A stretch of DNA of 58,106 nt from Acinetobacter vivianii (GCF_014635885.1 NZ_BMDR01000013.1:1-58106), one strand, 5' to 3'; counted from the stretch's first letter, positions 29,508-38,759 are shown. Translations and numbers: made by a program. The notes: generated by a model from the sequence alone, not told the origin.

Positions 29508-30824
29508 ATGACTTTGGCTACCCCAACCACGGTGATTCGTGGTCACTTCTTAGATATTCAAAAGACCGTTTCTCAAGCCACTGAAATTGCCGATCAAGTC
29601 CGTTATATCGAAGACGGCGTAATGATCACTGAACAAGGTAAAATTCGCTGGTTTGGCACGTGGAACGACGCTCAAGCCCATCTTCCTGCAAACGTTGAAA
29701 TTCAGCATTATCCAGAACAATTGATCATCCCGGGCATGATCGATACACATATCCATTTCCCACAAACGGAAATGGTCGGTGCTTACGGCGAACAATTATT
29801 AAGCTGGCTTAACACCTATACGTTCCCGACTGAAATTCAGTTTAAAGACAAAGCTTATGCCCAAGACATAGCCAAGTTTTTTGTCAATGAATTGCTTAAA
29901 AACGGTACCACCACTGCATTGGTGTTCTGTACGGTACATCCTGAATCAGTAGATGCTTTATTTGAAGCCGCAGCACAGCACCAGATGCGTTTAATCGCAG
30001 GTAAGGTGATGATGGATCGTCATGCGCCAGAAGCGCTGTGTGATACCGCAGAAAGCGCCTATGATGATTCTAAAGCCTTGATTGAGAAATGGCATGGGCA
30101 GGGACGTGCTTTATACGCGATTACCCCACGTTTTGCGCCAACATCTACACCAGAACAACTGGAAAAAGCTGGACAACTCAAAGCGCAATATCCAGATGTT
30201 TATGTGCATACGCATTTAAGTGAAAACAAAGATGAAATCGCATGGGTAAAAGATCTATACCCTGAGCAGGACGGTTATTTGGATGTTTATCATCATTATG
30301 GCTTAACTGGTCAACGTTCTGTATTTGCGCATTGCGTACATTTGGAAGACGCAGAATGGAAATGTATGCATGAAACCAACTCTGCCATTGCCTTCTGTCC
30401 GACTTCAAACCTGTTCTTGGGCAGTGGTTTATTCCCATTGAAAAAGACATGGGAACAGCAAGTAAAAGTCGGTTTAGGCACTGACGTTGGGGCAGGGACT
30501 TCATTTAGCCTGTTGCAAACCGTGAATGAAGCGTACAAGGTTCAACAGTTACAAGGCGATAAACTTTCTGCTTTTGAATCACTGTATCACGCGACACTCG
30601 GTGGTGCGAAAGCACTGGATCTGGATGAGAAACTCGGTAACTTTAACATCGGTAAAGAAGCTGATTTTGTGGTCTTGAATACTCAGCCAACCGCATTACA
30701 ACAATTGCGTCAATCACGTTCAAAATCGGTTGAAGATAGCTTATTTGCTTTATTCACCATGGGCGATGACCGAAATATTGAGGCGACTTACATCTATGGA
30801 CAAAAAGCCTATAGCCAAAACTAA
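29508..30824 (+). CDS. guaD: Guanine deaminase
   Basis: 438 residues, amidohydrolase fold. Metal ligands: His-x-His in GMIDTHIHFPQTE, then a His in YVHTHLSENKDE and VFAHCVHL, and Asp in GTDVGAGTS. The PQTEMVG and NTYTFPTE segments are typical of guanine deaminase. It converts guanine to xanthine in the cytoplasm. It is followed by hpt, another purine-salvage gene, after a short gap and a terminator. Confidence 0.93.
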   Translation: MTLATPTTVIRGHFLDIQKTVSQATEIADQVRYIEDGVMITEQGKIRWFGTWNDAQAHLPANVEIQHYPEQLIIPGMIDTHIHFPQTEMVGAYGEQLLSWLNTYTFPTEIQFKDKAYAQDIAKFFVNELLKNGTTTALVFCTVHPESVDALFEAAAQHQMRLIAGKVMMDRHAPEALCDTAESAYDDSKALIEKWHGQGRALYAITPRFAPTSTPEQLEKAGQLKAQYPDVYVHTHLSENKDEIAWVKDLYPEQDGYLDVYHHYGLTGQRSVFAHCVHLEDAEWKCMHETNSAIAFCPTSNLFLGSGLFPLKKTWEQQVKVGLGTDVGAGTSFSLLQTVNEAYKVQQLQGDKLSAFESLYHATLGGAKALDLDEKLGNFNIGKEADFVVLNTQPTALQQLRQSRSKSVEDSLFALFTMGDDRNIEATYIYGQKAYSQN

Positions 30825-30945
30825 ATTTTTAAACAAACAAAGACTTGGGTGGCTATGTATCGCGATTGCATGTGCTGTTCTACTTAAACGTGACAGCTCA
30901 TCTGCTCAAAATGAAACACTTTCTTCGTCATCAAAAGGTGCATGA
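30796..30945 (+). CDS. Possible 49-residue single-helix protein overlapping guaD
   Basis: A short frame starting inside the last codons of guaD: basic N-terminus, one hydrophobic helix near residues 15-30 (WLCIAIACAVLL), Ser-rich tail. It overlaps guaD by 29 bases and ends before the terminator at 30990. There is only a weak ribosome site (GAGG about 12 bases upstream). Could be real and coupled to guaD, or chance. Confidence 0.35.
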   Translation: MDKKPIAKTKFLNKQRLGWLCIAIACAVLLKRDSSSAQNETLSSSSKGA

Positions 30946-30989
30946 AAAGTGATTTTGTTTTAAAATTGCCAGATTAGCTCAAGATTTCG

Positions 30990-31016
30990 AGGTGTTGCAG
31001 GTCAACACCTTTTTTA
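30990..31016 (+). terminator. Terminator between guaD and hpt
   Basis: Stem AGGTGTTG/CAACACCT followed by six T. It separates guaD (and the short frame after it) from hpt. Confidence 0.85.
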
Positions 31017-31057
31017 TTTTCCCGTTTTTAAGTTTTTAAGTTTTTAGGAATCTACCG

Positions 31058-31585
31058 ATGACCATTGCAATGCGCATTATGATTTCAAGTGAAGAGATTC
31101 AAGCCAAAGTTAAAGAACTTGGCGACAAAATCAATGCACACTATGCTCAAAGTGATAAAGAACTGGTACTGATCGGCTTATTACGTGGTTCAGTCATTTT
31201 TATGGCGGATTTATGCCGTGCAATCGACAAACCACATGAACTCGATTTTATGACCGTGTCTAGTTATGGTGGTGGAACCGTTTCCTCTCGTGATGTCAAA
31301 ATTTTAAAAGACCTTGATGGCGAAATTCACGGTAAAGATGTACTTGTGGTCGAAGATATTATCGACTCAGGTAATACGCTAAGCAAAGTAGTTGAAATGC
31401 TTAAAACCCGTAATCCAAACTCAATTGAATTATGTACTTTAGTGAGCAAGCCTTCACGCCGTGAAATTCCTTTAGATGTAAAATTTCTGGGCTTTGAAGT
31501 CGAAGACCGCTTTATAGTGGGCTATGGCCTCGACTTTGATCAAAAATATCGTCACTTACCCTTCATTGGTGAAATCGGTATCTAA
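31058..31585 (+). CDS. hpt: Hypoxanthine phosphoribosyltransferase
   Basis: 175 residues, type I PRTase. VLVVEDIIDSGNTL is the PRPP-binding motif, SYGGGTVSS the flexible loop and LVSKPSRREI the hood region; the end GLDFDQKYRHLPFIGEI is typical. It makes IMP (and GMP) from free bases and PRPP. With guaD and purEK nearby, purine metabolism genes cluster here without forming one operon. The start ATG at 31058 has AGGAAT upstream. Confidence 0.95.
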   Translation: MTIAMRIMISSEEIQAKVKELGDKINAHYAQSDKELVLIGLLRGSVIFMADLCRAIDKPHELDFMTVSSYGGGTVSSRDVKILKDLDGEIHGKDVLVVEDIIDSGNTLSKVVEMLKTRNPNSIELCTLVSKPSRREIPLDVKFLGFEVEDRFIVGYGLDFDQKYRHLPFIGEIGI

Positions 31586-31595
31586 TCAAATCTTG

Positions 31596-31627
31596 CTATT
31601 CACACCTCAAAACAGGTGAATAGCATA
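31596..31627 (+). terminator. Hairpin after hpt, weak terminator
   Basis: TGCTATTCA and ACCT pair with AGGTGAATAGCA with one bulge. There is no good T run, so termination is uncertain. The following 200 bases hold a repeat-like CTCGGATAAAG...CTCGAG cluster and the ribosome site AAGGAGA of the next gene. Confidence 0.45.
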
Positions 31628-31836
31628 GATCCATGTTTATCTTGCGCTCGGATAAAGTATTCATTTGCTTTATCTTGGCTCGAGTGTGAAAAGCAGCTTT
31701 TTTATTGATACTTTAATCAAATCCTCCCAAAGCTTGCACAAAAATACGACATAACTCAGTAATCCACTACAGACAAAGTCTGCTCGAATCAAGCAGGATA
31801 GAAAGAAATATCACTTTTAAAACAAGGAGAAAGACA

Positions 31837-32088
31837 ATGTGGTCTCTAATTGTGGCAATCGTCGTTGGTTTTTTTGCTGGTTTAATCGCACGTGCTTTAC
31901 ATCCTGGTGAAGATAAAGCAGGCTTCATCGTAACGACCTTATTAGGTATCGCGGGTTCATTATTGGCAACCTATGGTGGTCGCTTACTCGGCTTATATGG
32001 TGAAAATTCGGCGGCTGGTTTCATTGCCTCTGTGGTTGGTGCCATCATTATTTTATTTATCTACAATCTGGTCACCAAAAAAAGCTAA
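31837..32088 (+). CDS. GlsB/YeaQ/YmgE-family stress membrane protein
   Basis: 83 residues, three hydrophobic helices. Motifs GFFAGLIARALHPGEDKAGF and LGIAGSLLATYGGRLLGLY are typical of this transglycosylase-associated family. It is a small inner-membrane protein linked to stress in other bacteria; exact role unknown. Strong ribosome site AAGGAGA. It is monocistronic, followed by a terminator. Confidence 0.9.
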   Translation: MWSLIVAIVVGFFAGLIARALHPGEDKAGFIVTTLLGIAGSLLATYGGRLLGLYGENSAAGFIASVVGAIIILFIYNLVTKKS

Positions 32089-32106
32089 AACGTATTCAAT
32101 TAAAAC

Positions 32107-32141
32107 GCCCAATTCATTTATCGCAATGGATTGGGCATTTT
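32107..32141. terminator. Bidirectional terminator (glsB-type gene / dsbC)
   Basis: Stem GCCCAAT/ATTGGGC with a long loop and T run. It lies in the gap between the convergent small membrane gene and the thiol isomerase gene. Confidence 0.8.
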
Positions 32142-32144
32142 TAT

Positions 32145-32843
32145 TTATAGACCGAGTTCTTTCCAGATCATTTGAATTTCTTCAGCGCTTCTAGCACCGA
32201 CCATTTTAAATCCATTTCCAAAAATCAGGGTCGGGGTTCCATCTACACCTAATTTTCGACCAAGCTGCAAATTACGCTCAATCGGATTCGCACAGGTTTT
32301 TGCTTGCGGCTGTACATTCTTCTGGATCAGGTTTTTCCATGCATAAGCCTGATTGGCATCACACCAGACTGATTTAGATACAGCAACCGACTGCGCTTTT
32401 AGTGGATAAATGAAGGTATAAATCGTTACATCATTCAGCTTATCCATCTCTGCTTCTAACTTCTTGCAATAAGAACAGTTTGGATCTGAGAATACTGCCA
32501 ATTGACGCTTACCATTGCCTTTGACGGTTTTAATGGCATCTTTGAAAGGCAATTGTTTCCAGTCTACCGTGTTTTGCTGGATCACAAGATCCTTGGTCAA
32601 ATTTTTCTGGTCTTTTAAGCGAACCATTGACCCGATAAACATGTGTTGGGCACTTTCATCCAGATATATGATCTGATTATCCAGACTGGCACTGTATAAA
32701 CCATTCATTGCAGTCGGTTGAATGTTGGTGACCTGAATATTGGGATATTGTTGACTCAAATTGCTTTTTAACGTCTCTACATTGGCAAAGCTCATGGCAG
32801 AAACACAACTGAATAATGAGAAAATCCCAATTTTTTTTAACAT
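32145..32843 (-). CDS. dsbC: Thiol:disulfide interchange protein DsbC
   Basis: 232 residues. Signal peptide MLKKIGIFSLFSCVSAMSFA/NV. The N-terminal dimerisation domain (DsbC_N) spans roughly 20-95. The thioredoxin fold carries the active-site CSYC in FSDPNCSYCKKLEAEMD and the cis-Pro in DGTPTLIFGNG. It reshuffles disulfides in the periplasm. The ATG at 32843 starts the signal peptide; a GTG three codons earlier is possible. Confidence 0.92.
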   Translation of the reverse strand: MLKKIGIFSLFSCVSAMSFANVETLKSNLSQQYPNIQVTNIQPTAMNGLYSASLDNQIIYLDESAQHMFIGSMVRLKDQKNLTKDLVIQQNTVDWKQLPFKDAIKTVKGNGKRQLAVFSDPNCSYCKKLEAEMDKLNDVTIYTFIYPLKAQSVAVSKSVWCDANQAYAWKNLIQKNVQPQAKTCANPIERNLQLGRKLGVDGTPTLIFGNGFKMVGARSAEEIQMIWKELGL

Positions 32844-32852
32844 GTCCAACAC

Positions 32853-33273
32853 TCGAATACAAAAATCAGCGGCTATTGTAATGACTAATGCAGCAGCAAA
32901 CAGCTCAGCTTACTCAGCAACAACCAAAATTCAACCGATACGCGCGATGTTTCACGTGGAACATGCCTGATATGAGAAAAACGAGATTTACACGGCTCGC
33001 GAGCTGCATTTTTAGTAAGAAATTGACATTTTTTTTCACATCACATTGAAATAGCAGCATTAAATTAAAAACCTGCTAGATCAATCGAGCCATGTTTGAA
33101 ATAATTCCTAAGCAAGAGATGAAATGTGGAAATTATTGAGCAAACATTTGGGGTGTTTTTTAGGCTTAATGGTCTTGGCTTATATTTAAAAAACCACATA
33201 GATCATTATTTTAATTGCAATTTTTAAATCAAATCGCAACAAACCATCTTATTATTCAGATTCAGGTAGATTG
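32853..33273. other. Divergent gap between dsbC and the PilU-like gene
   Basis: About 420 bases without a gene. It contains the promoters of both genes and the parS-like site at 32948. AT-rich otherwise. Confidence 0.6.
32948..32963. promoter_or_regulatory. parS-like ParB site 2
   Basis: TGTTTCACGTGGAACA, one base from perfect dyad symmetry; its complement TGTTCCACGTGAAACA is the form used in several bacteria. It lies about 6 kb left of oriC, between dsbC and the PilU-like gene. Confidence 0.85.
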
Positions 33274-34464
33274 ATGTATAGCGCAGAATTACTCGAAGAA
33301 GCCAAAACATTTATGTTTCATATGCTGACCAAAGTAGTGGAATACGGCGGTTCAGATTTATTTATCACCGCAGATTTTCCACCCAGTATTAAATTACAAG
33401 GACTTATGCGTCCACTCGGGCAACAGGAACTCACTGCCGATAAAACAAAACTCTTCGCGTATAGCTTAATGAATGAAAAACAGCGCCAAGAGTTTGAAAA
33501 TGAATGGGAATGTAATTTTGCAATCAATGTTCCCAATGTTTCACGTTTTCGTGTCAATGTATTTAAACAACAGCTACAGATTGGCATGGTAATTCGTACC
33601 ATTACCTCGGAAATTCCAACCTTTCAGAAGCTAAAGCTGCCTGAATCGCTTAAACATGTGATTATGGAAAAACGTGGTCTGGTTCTGGTTGTCGGTGGTA
33701 CAGGCTCAGGCAAATCAACTTCTTTGGCGGCCATGATTGATCACCGCAATGAAAACTCAGCGGGGCATATCATTACCGTTGAAGATCCGGTTGAGTACGT
33801 GCATAAACATAAAAAATCCATGATCACTCATCGTGAAGTCGGTGTTGATTGTCATTCATGGCAGCATGCCTTGAAAAATACCTTACGTCAGGCGCCCGAT
33901 GTGATTCTGATTGGGGAAATCCGTGATACAGAGACCATGGAACATGCGATTGCTTTTGCGGAAACAGGACATCTTTGTCTAGGGACCTTACATGCCAACA
34001 ATGCCAATCAGGCACTCGACCGGATTATCAACTTCTTTCCGGAAGAACGTCGTAACCAGTTACTCATGGATCTTTCATCCAATATGAAAGGCATTATTTC
34101 TCAACGTTTGATACGAACGCAGGATGGCAAAGGTCGTCGGGCAGCGATTGAAATTTTGCTCAATACGCCATTGATTTCAGATAATATTTTAAAAGGCCAG
34201 TTCCACGCACTCAAAGAGATTATGAGCAAATCGCGAGAGCTAGGGATGCAAACCTTCGATCAGGCTTTATTCGATCTCTATAACGAAGGTGCCATCAGCT
34301 ATGATGAAGCCTTACGTAACGCCGATTCAGTCAATGAATTACGTTTACAGATCAAGCTCAAAGCCACACGTCAGGAAGGTGCACCGGTTGCCATGATGAC
34401 TGCATTAAACGTCGTAGCAGAACCAAAAGCTGAGGAAGAGCAAACCGCTGAAGAGAAGGAATAA
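33274..34464 (+). CDS. PilT/PilU-family type IV pilus retraction ATPase paralog
   Basis: 396 residues. It begins in the PilU style (SDLFITADFPPSIKLQG), has Walker A VVGGTGSGKSTS, the Asp box ITVEDPVEY, Walker B RQAPDVILIGEIRD and the His box HLCLGTLHANNANQALDR. The C-terminus ends with an acidic Glu-rich tail. It should act at the inner-membrane base of type IV pili. No other pil gene is near. Acinetobacter normally carries a pilT-pilU pair elsewhere, so this is probably a third paralog, which is inference. ATG at 33274 has AGGTAG upstream. Confidence 0.85.
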   Translation: MYSAELLEEAKTFMFHMLTKVVEYGGSDLFITADFPPSIKLQGLMRPLGQQELTADKTKLFAYSLMNEKQRQEFENEWECNFAINVPNVSRFRVNVFKQQLQIGMVIRTITSEIPTFQKLKLPESLKHVIMEKRGLVLVVGGTGSGKSTSLAAMIDHRNENSAGHIITVEDPVEYVHKHKKSMITHREVGVDCHSWQHALKNTLRQAPDVILIGEIRDTETMEHAIAFAETGHLCLGTLHANNANQALDRIINFFPEERRNQLLMDLSSNMKGIISQRLIRTQDGKGRRAAIEILLNTPLISDNILKGQFHALKEIMSKSRELGMQTFDQALFDLYNEGAISYDEALRNADSVNELRLQIKLKATRQEGAPVAMMTALNVVAEPKAEEEQTAEEKE

Positions 34465-34468
34465 AAAA

Positions 34469-34499
34469 ATGGCTTGAATTGCACTACAATTCAAGCCAT
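34469..34499. terminator. Bidirectional terminator (PilU-like gene / mnmE)
   Basis: 13-bp stem ATGGCTTGAATTG/CAATTCAAGCCAT with a 5-base loop, A run before it. It separates the convergent PilU-like gene and mnmE. Confidence 0.88.
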
Positions 34500-34518
34500 G
34501 AGTATTTGATTTAATTGA

Positions 34519-35874
34519 TTACTTCCCAATACAGAATGAACCAAAAATCTTCCCAAGAAGATCATCAGCACTAAAATCACCTGTGATTTCACCCAATGCA
34601 TTTTGTGCCAGACGCAATGATTCTGCCACCAGTTCACCTGCGTTAAACACAACAAGTTGCTCACGTGCCTCTGCAAGATAGCGCTGAGTGCGCTTCATTG
34701 CGTCTAAATGGCGTGTTCTGGCAATAAAGGTGTCTTCCTCAGGCTGGAAGCCTGCATGGGCTGTAATCGCATCTATGAGCGCCTGAACACCCATATCCTG
34801 TTTGGCAGAGACACTGATATGACGGAAGCCCTGATAATCACTTAAAGTCGCGTCCTGACCGGTTAAATCGCATTTATTGCCAATCAGCAGTAAACGTTTC
34901 GGTTCAAGATGATCGGCAAAATATTCACGCGCCAGCTGTAACGGTTCATCGCCTTGGTTTAAATCGTAGACCAGCAGTAATAAATCGGCCTGTTCAATTT
35001 CTTTAATCGCACGACGAATCCCTTCCTGCTCGACGATATCGCCTGTTTCACGTAAACCAGCAGTATCGGTTAAGGTAATCGGCAAGCCATTCAAACTGAT
35101 CTTTTCATGCAATACATCGCGGGTCGTTCCCGCAATATCAGTCACAATGGCCCGTTCGTGGCCCGCCAGCGCGTTTAACAGGCTCGATTTGCCCGCATTA
35201 GGCTTACCCGCGATCACCACCTGCAAACCTTCACGTAACAGCTGTCCTTGGCGTGCTGATTGCTGTACGGCTTTAACCGAATTCTGTACGTCATCCAGCA
35301 AAGCTAAAATCTTGCCATCGGCAAGGAAATCAATTTCTTCTTCTGGAAAATCAATGGCGGCTTCAACATGCAAACGTAAGTGAATCAGCTTTTCTAAAAC
35401 AGTATTAATTTTGGTTGAAAAGGCACCCTGTAATGAACGAACCGCTGAACGTGCTGCGGCCTGTGAGGTGGCATCAATCAAATCGGCGATCGCTTCGGCT
35501 TGCACCAGATCCATCTTGCCATTTTCAAAGGCACGCATGGAAAATTCACCCGCCTTTGCAGCTGTCGCACCCAGATCAAGTAAACGGGCTAATAACGCAT
35601 TCTGAATGACTGGACCACCATGCCCCTGTAATTCCACCACATCCTCACCTGTAAACGAATGAGGATTTGGAAAACACAGCACAATGCCTTCATCCATCAC
35701 GGAACCATCCGCATCATAGAACTGACGAAAGCCTGCCATGCGGGCAGCAGGAAGACTTTTCTGGGTCAACTGTTCAGCAATGGCATAAGCTTTAGGGCCA
35801 GAAAGTCGAATCACGCCCACACCACCACGACCTAATGGGGTAGCAATCGCAGCAATTGTGGTTTGATGTTGCAT
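34519..35874 (-). CDS. mnmE: tRNA modification GTPase MnmE
   Basis: 451 residues. The N-terminal tetrahydrofolate-binding domain starts TTIAAIATPLGRGGVGVIRL; the inserted G domain has GKPNAGKSSLLN (G1), DTAGLRET (G3) and GNKCDL (G4). The C-terminal CIGK carries the essential Cys. With MnmG it modifies the wobble uridine of several tRNAs. It is read away from oriC, downstream of yidC. Confidence 0.97.
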   Translation of the reverse strand: MQHQTTIAAIATPLGRGGVGVIRLSGPKAYAIAEQLTQKSLPAARMAGFRQFYDADGSVMDEGIVLCFPNPHSFTGEDVVELQGHGGPVIQNALLARLLDLGATAAKAGEFSMRAFENGKMDLVQAEAIADLIDATSQAAARSAVRSLQGAFSTKINTVLEKLIHLRLHVEAAIDFPEEEIDFLADGKILALLDDVQNSVKAVQQSARQGQLLREGLQVVIAGKPNAGKSSLLNALAGHERAIVTDIAGTTRDVLHEKISLNGLPITLTDTAGLRETGDIVEQEGIRRAIKEIEQADLLLLVYDLNQGDEPLQLAREYFADHLEPKRLLLIGNKCDLTGQDATLSDYQGFRHISVSAKQDMGVQALIDAITAHAGFQPEEDTFIARTRHLDAMKRTQRYLAEAREQLVVFNAGELVAESLRLAQNALGEITGDFSADDLLGKIFGSFCIGK

Positions 35875-35935
35875 CTTAAATTCACCTAAAAAACACGAGG
35901 GTTATGAAACAGGAACCCTAAATACAGACAAAGAA

Positions 35936-35969
35936 AAATCCGCTTAAGATTACCATCTTAAGCGGATTT
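35936..35969 (-). terminator. yidC terminator
   Basis: 15-bp perfect stem (AAATCCGCTTAAGAT and its complement) with a TACC loop and T run in the leftward direction, just after the yidC stop. It separates yidC from mnmE. Confidence 0.9.
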
Positions 35970-35988
35970 ATTCAGTAAAAGTTCGAAC

Positions 35989-37746
35989 TTAAGAACTCGA
36001 TTCAACCTTGTTGAGACGGTCTTTTTCGACACCTTTGTTAATAAACCATTGTTGCAAAATGGTAATACTGTTGTTGACGATCCAGTAAAGCACCAAACCA
36101 GCAGGGAAGAACAACATGAATACCGTAAACATGATTGGCATGATACGGAAAACTTTTGCCTGCATAGGATCAGTTGGTTGTGGATTCAACATTTGCTGAA
36201 CGAACATGGTCACACCCATGATCAACGGCAAGATAAACCATGGATCCATTGCTGATAAGTCTTGAATCCAGCCTAACCATGGCGCATGACGAAGTTCAAC
36301 CGATTCCATCAATACCCAGTACAAGGCCAAGAAAATCGGCATTTGTAACAATAACGGCAAGCAACCAGACAATGGATTGACTTGTTCACGCTTGTATAAC
36401 GCCATCATTTCTTGAGAGAAACGCATACGGTCTTCACCAAATTCTTCTTTCATACGTTGCATTTCTGGTGCAATCACACGCATTTTCGCCATTGAGCGAT
36501 AACTTTTTGAAGAAAGTGGCCATAAAATCAATTTTACCAAGATCGTCAATAAGATAATTGACCAACCCCAGTTCCCAATGATGTTATGGAAGAACTGTAA
36601 GCCCAAGAACAATAATTTCGCAATTGGCCATAACCAACCATAATCTACAGTTTGGTTTAAACCAGCAGCTAAATCTTTGAGTTCAGACTGAATTTTTGGA
36701 CCAGAATAAAGTTGTGCATCCACTTCCATTGACGTACCAGCAGGTACATTGATCACTGGAGAGGTAAAGCCCATGATATTCATGTGATCAGCAGACTGGC
36801 GCGATTCCAGTTTAGCTACATACGGTTGACCATCAGCTTGGGTAAGTTTTAAATTCCCAGGAATCCACGCACTGACGAAATAATGCTGAACCATGGCAAC
36901 CCAGCCGCCTTTGGCTTCAACATTCAATTTTTCATCATTAAAATTGCTGAATTTCAACTTGTTATAATGCGCGTCTGGCGTACCCCATGCGCCACCCAGA
37001 TAAGTTCCAAGGGTAAAGATACCTTGAGAAGATTTACCTGGATCATCAGAATTATCACGCTTTAACTGACCAAACATTTGGCCTTGCCAGTTTTGCTGAC
37101 TGCGGTTAACAACCTGATGTTTCACTGTAATTGGGTAATCACCTTGCGTGAAGGTGAACGACTTGATCACTTCCACACCTTCAGGTGTTTTAAATACCAA
37201 TGGCACAGTCAACACTTGATGTGTCTTACCATCTTTTGCTGCAACGCTCTTCGCATCTGCCAACGTATATGTTGTTTTTTCAACATCATACATCGGGCGT
37301 CCGCTACGGCTGCTATCTGGTCCATTTAAACCAATTAAACCAGATTGAGCGACGTAAGTACGTTTCGCATCACTTTCCAGCATGACAAACGGCTTATCGC
37401 TGTCTTTGCTTTCATCATGGCTTAACAATTCAATACGAACAATATCACCACCTTTAGGATTGATCCAAAGATGATAAAGATCAGTTTGTACTGAAATCAG
37501 TTGCTGACTCACAGATGGTGTTTCTGTGGTTTGTGATGCAGTCACATTTGCTTGTGGCAAGTCTGAAGCCGCTGTTGCATTTTGAGCATTTGGCAAATCT
37601 GCAGATACATCATGTGCAGTGACAACCGCCGCTTGTTGTTGCGGTGCTGGTGCAGCATGACCATAGTCTTTTTGCCAAGCCAAAATAAGCAAATATGCGG
37701 TAACAAACATGGCTCCAAGAATTGCAAATCTGGCCCATTGTTGCAT
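35989..37746 (-). CDS. yidC: Membrane protein insertase YidC
   Basis: 585 residues. An N-terminal helix and a large periplasmic domain (about 45-350) precede five conserved helices, including the VNPLSGCLPLLLQMPIFLALYW block with the hydrophilic groove region. The C-terminal tail is basic. It inserts proteins into the inner membrane, with or without SecYEG. It is part of the conserved rpmH-rnpA-yidD-yidC cluster, starting 5 bases after yidD. Confidence 0.97.
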   Translation of the reverse strand: MQQWARFAILGAMFVTAYLLILAWQKDYGHAAPAPQQQAAVVTAHDVSADLPNAQNATAASDLPQANVTASQTTETPSVSQQLISVQTDLYHLWINPKGGDIVRIELLSHDESKDSDKPFVMLESDAKRTYVAQSGLIGLNGPDSSRSGRPMYDVEKTTYTLADAKSVAAKDGKTHQVLTVPLVFKTPEGVEVIKSFTFTQGDYPITVKHQVVNRSQQNWQGQMFGQLKRDNSDDPGKSSQGIFTLGTYLGGAWGTPDAHYNKLKFSNFNDEKLNVEAKGGWVAMVQHYFVSAWIPGNLKLTQADGQPYVAKLESRQSADHMNIMGFTSPVINVPAGTSMEVDAQLYSGPKIQSELKDLAAGLNQTVDYGWLWPIAKLLFLGLQFFHNIIGNWGWSIILLTILVKLILWPLSSKSYRSMAKMRVIAPEMQRMKEEFGEDRMRFSQEMMALYKREQVNPLSGCLPLLLQMPIFLALYWVLMESVELRHAPWLGWIQDLSAMDPWFILPLIMGVTMFVQQMLNPQPTDPMQAKVFRIMPIMFTVFMLFFPAGLVLYWIVNNSITILQQWFINKGVEKDRLNKVESSS

Positions 37747-37751
37747 ATCTA

Positions 37752-38072
37752 TTATCCCAAATGATTAGAGAGATTTTGCTTGAATAAACGATCACGAAAG
37801 GGTACAGCAACGTGATGCATTTGAGAATCTATTTGATGAAACGAAATAAAACGAAGTGCTTTGCGGGGGACTGGATCATAGCCTGAACCACCCCAAGGAT
37901 GACAACGGCAAATTCGCTTAGTCGATAGCCATACACCTTTGACCGCCCCATGCGTTTGTAAAGCTTCAATTGCATATTGCGAGCAAGTGGGAATATAGCG
38001 ACAACGAGGACCCAATAATGGACTAATTGCAATTTGGTAACATCTTATCAACCAATGAAGTAAACGTACCAT
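37752..38072 (-). CDS. yidD: Membrane protein insertion efficiency factor YidD
   Basis: 106 residues. LIRCYQIAISPLLGPRCRYI is the amphipathic start, and PTCSQYAIEALQTHG with CHPWGGSGYDPVP is the family signature with three conserved Cys. It is small and membrane-associated, helping YidC-dependent insertion. It lies between rnpA and yidC, a near-universal order. The C-terminal 25 residues after the signature are longer than in many relatives. Confidence 0.93.
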   Translation of the reverse strand: MVRLLHWLIRCYQIAISPLLGPRCRYIPTCSQYAIEALQTHGAVKGVWLSTKRICRCHPWGGSGYDPVPRKALRFISFHQIDSQMHHVAVPFRDRLFKQNLSNHLG

Positions 38073-38081
38073 TGGAGATCT

Positions 38082-38477
38082 CTAATTTTGGAGGGATGTC
38101 ACAACGACTTTGGAATGCTTCTTTGCTAAGCGTTGTAATTTTTGCCAAGCAAAATCTAATTGTTGATGTAATTCTTCATTTGAGATTGCTTCTATACCTA
38201 TTTTAGGCATCACCACAATATCGATATCAGCATTAAATTGCGCTTGATGTAAACGGAAGCTCTCCCGAGCAAGACGTTTTATTCGATTTCGTTCATGAGC
38301 ACGACGTACCTTTTTTTTAGCAACGACAATACCCAAACGGCTGTTAGGCTGTTCGGTTAATTTTGCTAAAAAAAGGAAATGGGGCTGATGCACTTTAAAA
38401 AGCGCACCATCAAATACACTTTTATAATCAGCAGCACAACGAATACGAGATTCAGTACTGAAACTGTAAAGTGTCAT
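38082..38477 (-). CDS. rnpA: Ribonuclease P protein component
   Basis: 131 residues. The RNR motif is in RRAHERNRIKRLARESFRLH, with many basic residues. It binds RNase P RNA and helps process tRNA 5' ends. The ATG at 38477 is preferred to the GTG just upstream. It directly follows rpmH, as in nearly all bacteria. Confidence 0.95.
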   Translation of the reverse strand: MTLYSFSTESRIRCAADYKSVFDGALFKVHQPHFLFLAKLTEQPNSRLGIVVAKKKVRRAHERNRIKRLARESFRLHQAQFNADIDIVVMPKIGIEAISNEELHQQLDFAWQKLQRLAKKHSKVVVTSLQN

Positions 38478-38504
38478 CACCCAAGTCTGGTCAGCTTAAC
38501 AGTA

Positions 38505-38639
38505 TTAAACAGTTAAGCTATGACGACCTTTTGCACGACGACGAGCTAAAACTTGACGACCTGCTTTAGTAGCCATACGAGCGCGGAAACCATGAACGCG
38601 TTTACGCTTTAATTCAGATGGTTGGAAAGTACGTTTCAT
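38505..38639 (-). CDS. rpmH: 50S ribosomal protein L34
   Basis: 44 residues: [20 protein letters not shown] is followed by [20 protein letters not shown] and SLTV. Full-length, very basic. It is first gene of the leftward cluster and marks the left side of oriC. It is shorter than usual ORF cut-offs, but the sequence is unmistakable. Confidence 0.98.
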
Positions 38640-38677
38640 TTCGAAACTCCAAAATGATCTTTCTATAAAGGTCCGCG

Positions 38678-38706
38678 ATTTTATTGTGCAATGTTTACGC
38701 TGTCAA
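38678..38706 (-). promoter_or_regulatory. Strong promoter of rpmH operon
   Basis: Leftward TTGACA (38706-38701), 17 bp, TAAAAT (38683-38678), about 40 bases before the rpmH start. Near-consensus, as expected for a ribosomal protein. Confidence 0.85.
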
Positions 38707-38759
38707 TGAAAAATCAAAAACTTTACATTTTGTTTGTTCTGTTTTGAAGCAATACGCCT

